Shown here in pieces: positions 6,171 through 7,302 of a DNA stretch of 7,302 bases; positions within the stretch are counted from its first letter, which is position 1, and each line of letters begins with the position of its first letter. The DNA is from Candidatus Omnitrophota bacterium (GTDB lineage Bacteria > Omnitrophota > Gorgyraeia > S143-82): contig JAMOOT010000284.1 of the NCBI GenBank assembly GCA_027065215.1, positions 1 to 7,302 of the forward strand, read 5' to 3'. Below the pieces are notes generated by a model, which was not told where the DNA came from, ran no database searches, and worked only from the letters and a program-made list of their open reading frames with translations. The position numbers were made by a program, and so were the translations under genes.

Positions 6171-7302
6171 ATGGCTAAAGCAAAGACTAATGGTAAGAGG
6201 GGGCCTAAGAAGCAGGTAAAGGCAGGGAGAATGAATAAGGAGGAAGAAAAAAAGAAAAAGGTAAGGAAGAGTAAAGGTGTAGTTGAAAATAAGAAATCAA
6301 AGGTAGGGAGAAAATCAACAAATGAAAAAACTTCTTCAATTGATAAAGCGAAAAGATTAACCTTGAATTCTAAGATCGCCAAAGGCAAAAAAAGATTAAA
6401 GGTTGCTTTTGTCTCGCCTGAGGCCTTGCCTTTAGTAAAGGTTGGAGGTTTGGCTGATGTGGTAGGTAGTCTTTCGGTTGCTTTATCCCGCTTAGGGGTA
6501 GAATCAATAGTTGTATTGCCGGAGTATAGGACAATTCGAGAAGGCAATTGGGAAATAAAAGATACGGGGATCAGAATAAGTTCTCCAGTGGGGCCTGACT
6601 GGTTGGAGGCGGGAATAGATTTGGTTGAAATTGGTCCAATTAAATATTACTTAGTTAGATATGATCCATTCTTTGATAGAGAAGGGATATATGGTGAGGG
6701 AGTAGATTACCCCGATAACTTAGAAAGATTTTCCTTTTTTTCTAAGGTAGTCCTTGAGTTGTTTAAACGAATAGGTTTTACTCCTGATATAATTCATTGT
6801 AATGATTGGCAGACGGGATTGATTCCTGTTTTCTTGCGGGCATTTTATGGATCCGATCCATTTTATTCTAAGACTAAGATTGTTTTTGGGCTCCATAACT
6901 TGGCCTATCAAGGGTTATTTCCAGTAGAGAAATTTTATTTATTAGGTTTAGATTGGGCCTATTTTACTTATCAAGGAGTAGAGTTTTATGGGAAGGTGAA
7001 CTGTTTAAAAGCAGCGTTGATATATTCTGATGCGATAGTTGTTGTTAGCCCTCGTTATGCTCAAGAGATACAGACCCCTGAGTATGGTTGGGGGCTTGAT
7101 GGGGTCCTTAGGTCCCAAAGGGATAAGTTGTATGGTATATTAAATGGCATAGATTATGATTATTGGAACCCTTGGACTGATGAGTTTATCTACGAAAAAT
7201 TTGGTGTCCGTGGCGGCAGGGTATTTTTGAAAGGTAAACTCGTAAATAAGACTCGGTTATTAGAAGAAGAGTCTTTAGAAGTTGACCCGAAAGCTATGGT
7301 AA
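6171..7302 (+). CDS. glgA: Glycogen synthase (GT5, ADP-glucose type) with a basic N-terminal extension; 3' end beyond the window
   Basis: This is a glycosyltransferase that adds glucose from ADP-glucose to the growing alpha-1,4-glucan. The frame is open from ATG 6171 to the window end, giving 377 residues. Residues 1-75 are low-complexity and highly basic (24 Lys and 6 Arg by my count), with no recognisable domain. The catalytic core begins at RLKVAFVSPEALPLVKVGGLAD (75-96). It contains K-V-G-G-L (90-94), the substrate-binding lysine motif that is K-T-G-G-L in E. coli. Further family segments are IIHCNDWQTGLIPVFLR (207-223), LHNLAYQGLFP with His242 matching the active-site His161 of E. coli, SPRYAQEI, YGWGLDGVL (305-313) and ILNGID (323-328) leading into the C-terminal GT-B domain. 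The rest of that domain is cut off. A normal GlgA starts within a few residues of KVAFVS, so the extension is unusual. It is probably co-transcribed with atpD. Confidence 0.93.
   Translation, partial: MAKAKTNGKRGPKKQVKAGRMNKEEEKKKKVRKSKGVVENKKSKVGRKSTNEKTSSIDKAKRLTLNSKIAKGKKRLKVAFVSPEALPLVKVGGLADVVGSLSVALSRLGVESIVVLPEYRTIREGNWEIKDTGIRISSPVGPDWLEAGIDLVEIGPIKYYLVRYDPFFDREGIYGEGVDYPDNLERFSFFSKVVLELFKRIGFTPDIIHCNDWQTGLIPVFLRAFYGSDPFYSKTKIVFGLHNLAYQGLFPVEKFYLLGLDWAYFTYQGVEFYGKVNCLKAALIYSDAIVVVSPRYAQEIQTPEYGWGLDGVLRSQRDKLYGILNGIDYDYWNPWTDEFIYEKFGVRGGRVFLKGKLVNKTRLLEEESLEVDPKAMV

Noticed and set aside
6231..6233. Met21 codon as the true glgA start
   Set aside because: The purine stretch abuts the codon. 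It would still leave about 55 basic residues before the core, and the first ATG has a better spaced GGAGGG.
6171..6395. The basic N-terminus of GlgA as a hidden or fused epsilon subunit
   Set aside because: It lacks the hydrophobic beta-strand pattern of epsilon and is low-complexity and Lys-rich. Nothing in it resembles the ATP-synt_DE domain.
5741..6547. Long reverse-strand open frame of 268 codons across the end of atpD and the start of glgA
   Set aside because: It lies opposite two confident genes. Its Phe/Leu/Ser-rich product is what the complement of Lys/Glu-rich coding sequence gives. It shows no family motif.

Overview
The window holds a nearly complete F-type ATP synthase operon on the + strand. 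It runs from 314 to 6142 in the classic bacterial order a-c-b-delta-alpha-gamma-beta (atpB, atpE, atpF, atpH, atpA, atpG, atpD). The 3' end of an unrelated gene lies upstream and the 5' part of a glycogen synthase gene (glgA) lies downstream. All genes are on the + strand, most have clear Shine-Dalgarno sequences, and several overlap or nearly touch. The base composition looks low-to-moderate in GC (judged by eye). The c subunit carries the side chains of a Na+-binding F-type rotor, including a second carboxylate. Together with ADP-glucose-type glycogen synthesis this suggests an anaerobic, possibly fermentative or syntrophic bacterium. The sequence alone does not let me name a phylum.

Layout: 2-148 is the C-terminal end of a PD-(D/E)XK nuclease / DUF1703-type protein. 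149-313 is the intergenic leader, with a good extended -10 promoter (TGG-TATAAT) about 50 bp before atpB. 314-1324 encodes the membrane parts a and c, 1344-1823 the single b stator, 1816-2358 delta, 2355-3869 alpha, 3878-4729 gamma and 4745-6142 beta. From 6171 to the window end is glgA, cut off by the window edge after 377 codons.

Working together: subunits a, b and c form the Fo ion channel and rotor. Delta and b form the peripheral stalk. Alpha3-beta3 is the catalytic head and gamma is the central shaft. The epsilon gene (atpC), which normally follows atpD, is not in this window: only 28 bp separate atpD from glgA. GlgA would polymerise ADP-glucose to glycogen, an ATP-dependent storage route, and looks co-transcribed with the ATP synthase because no terminator is visible between them.

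The points most worth a second look are the two-carboxylate Na+-type c subunit, the absence of atpC with glgA in its place, and a roughly 75-residue, 40% Lys/Arg N-terminal extension on the glycogen synthase. I did not find a clearly new defence or mobile system here.
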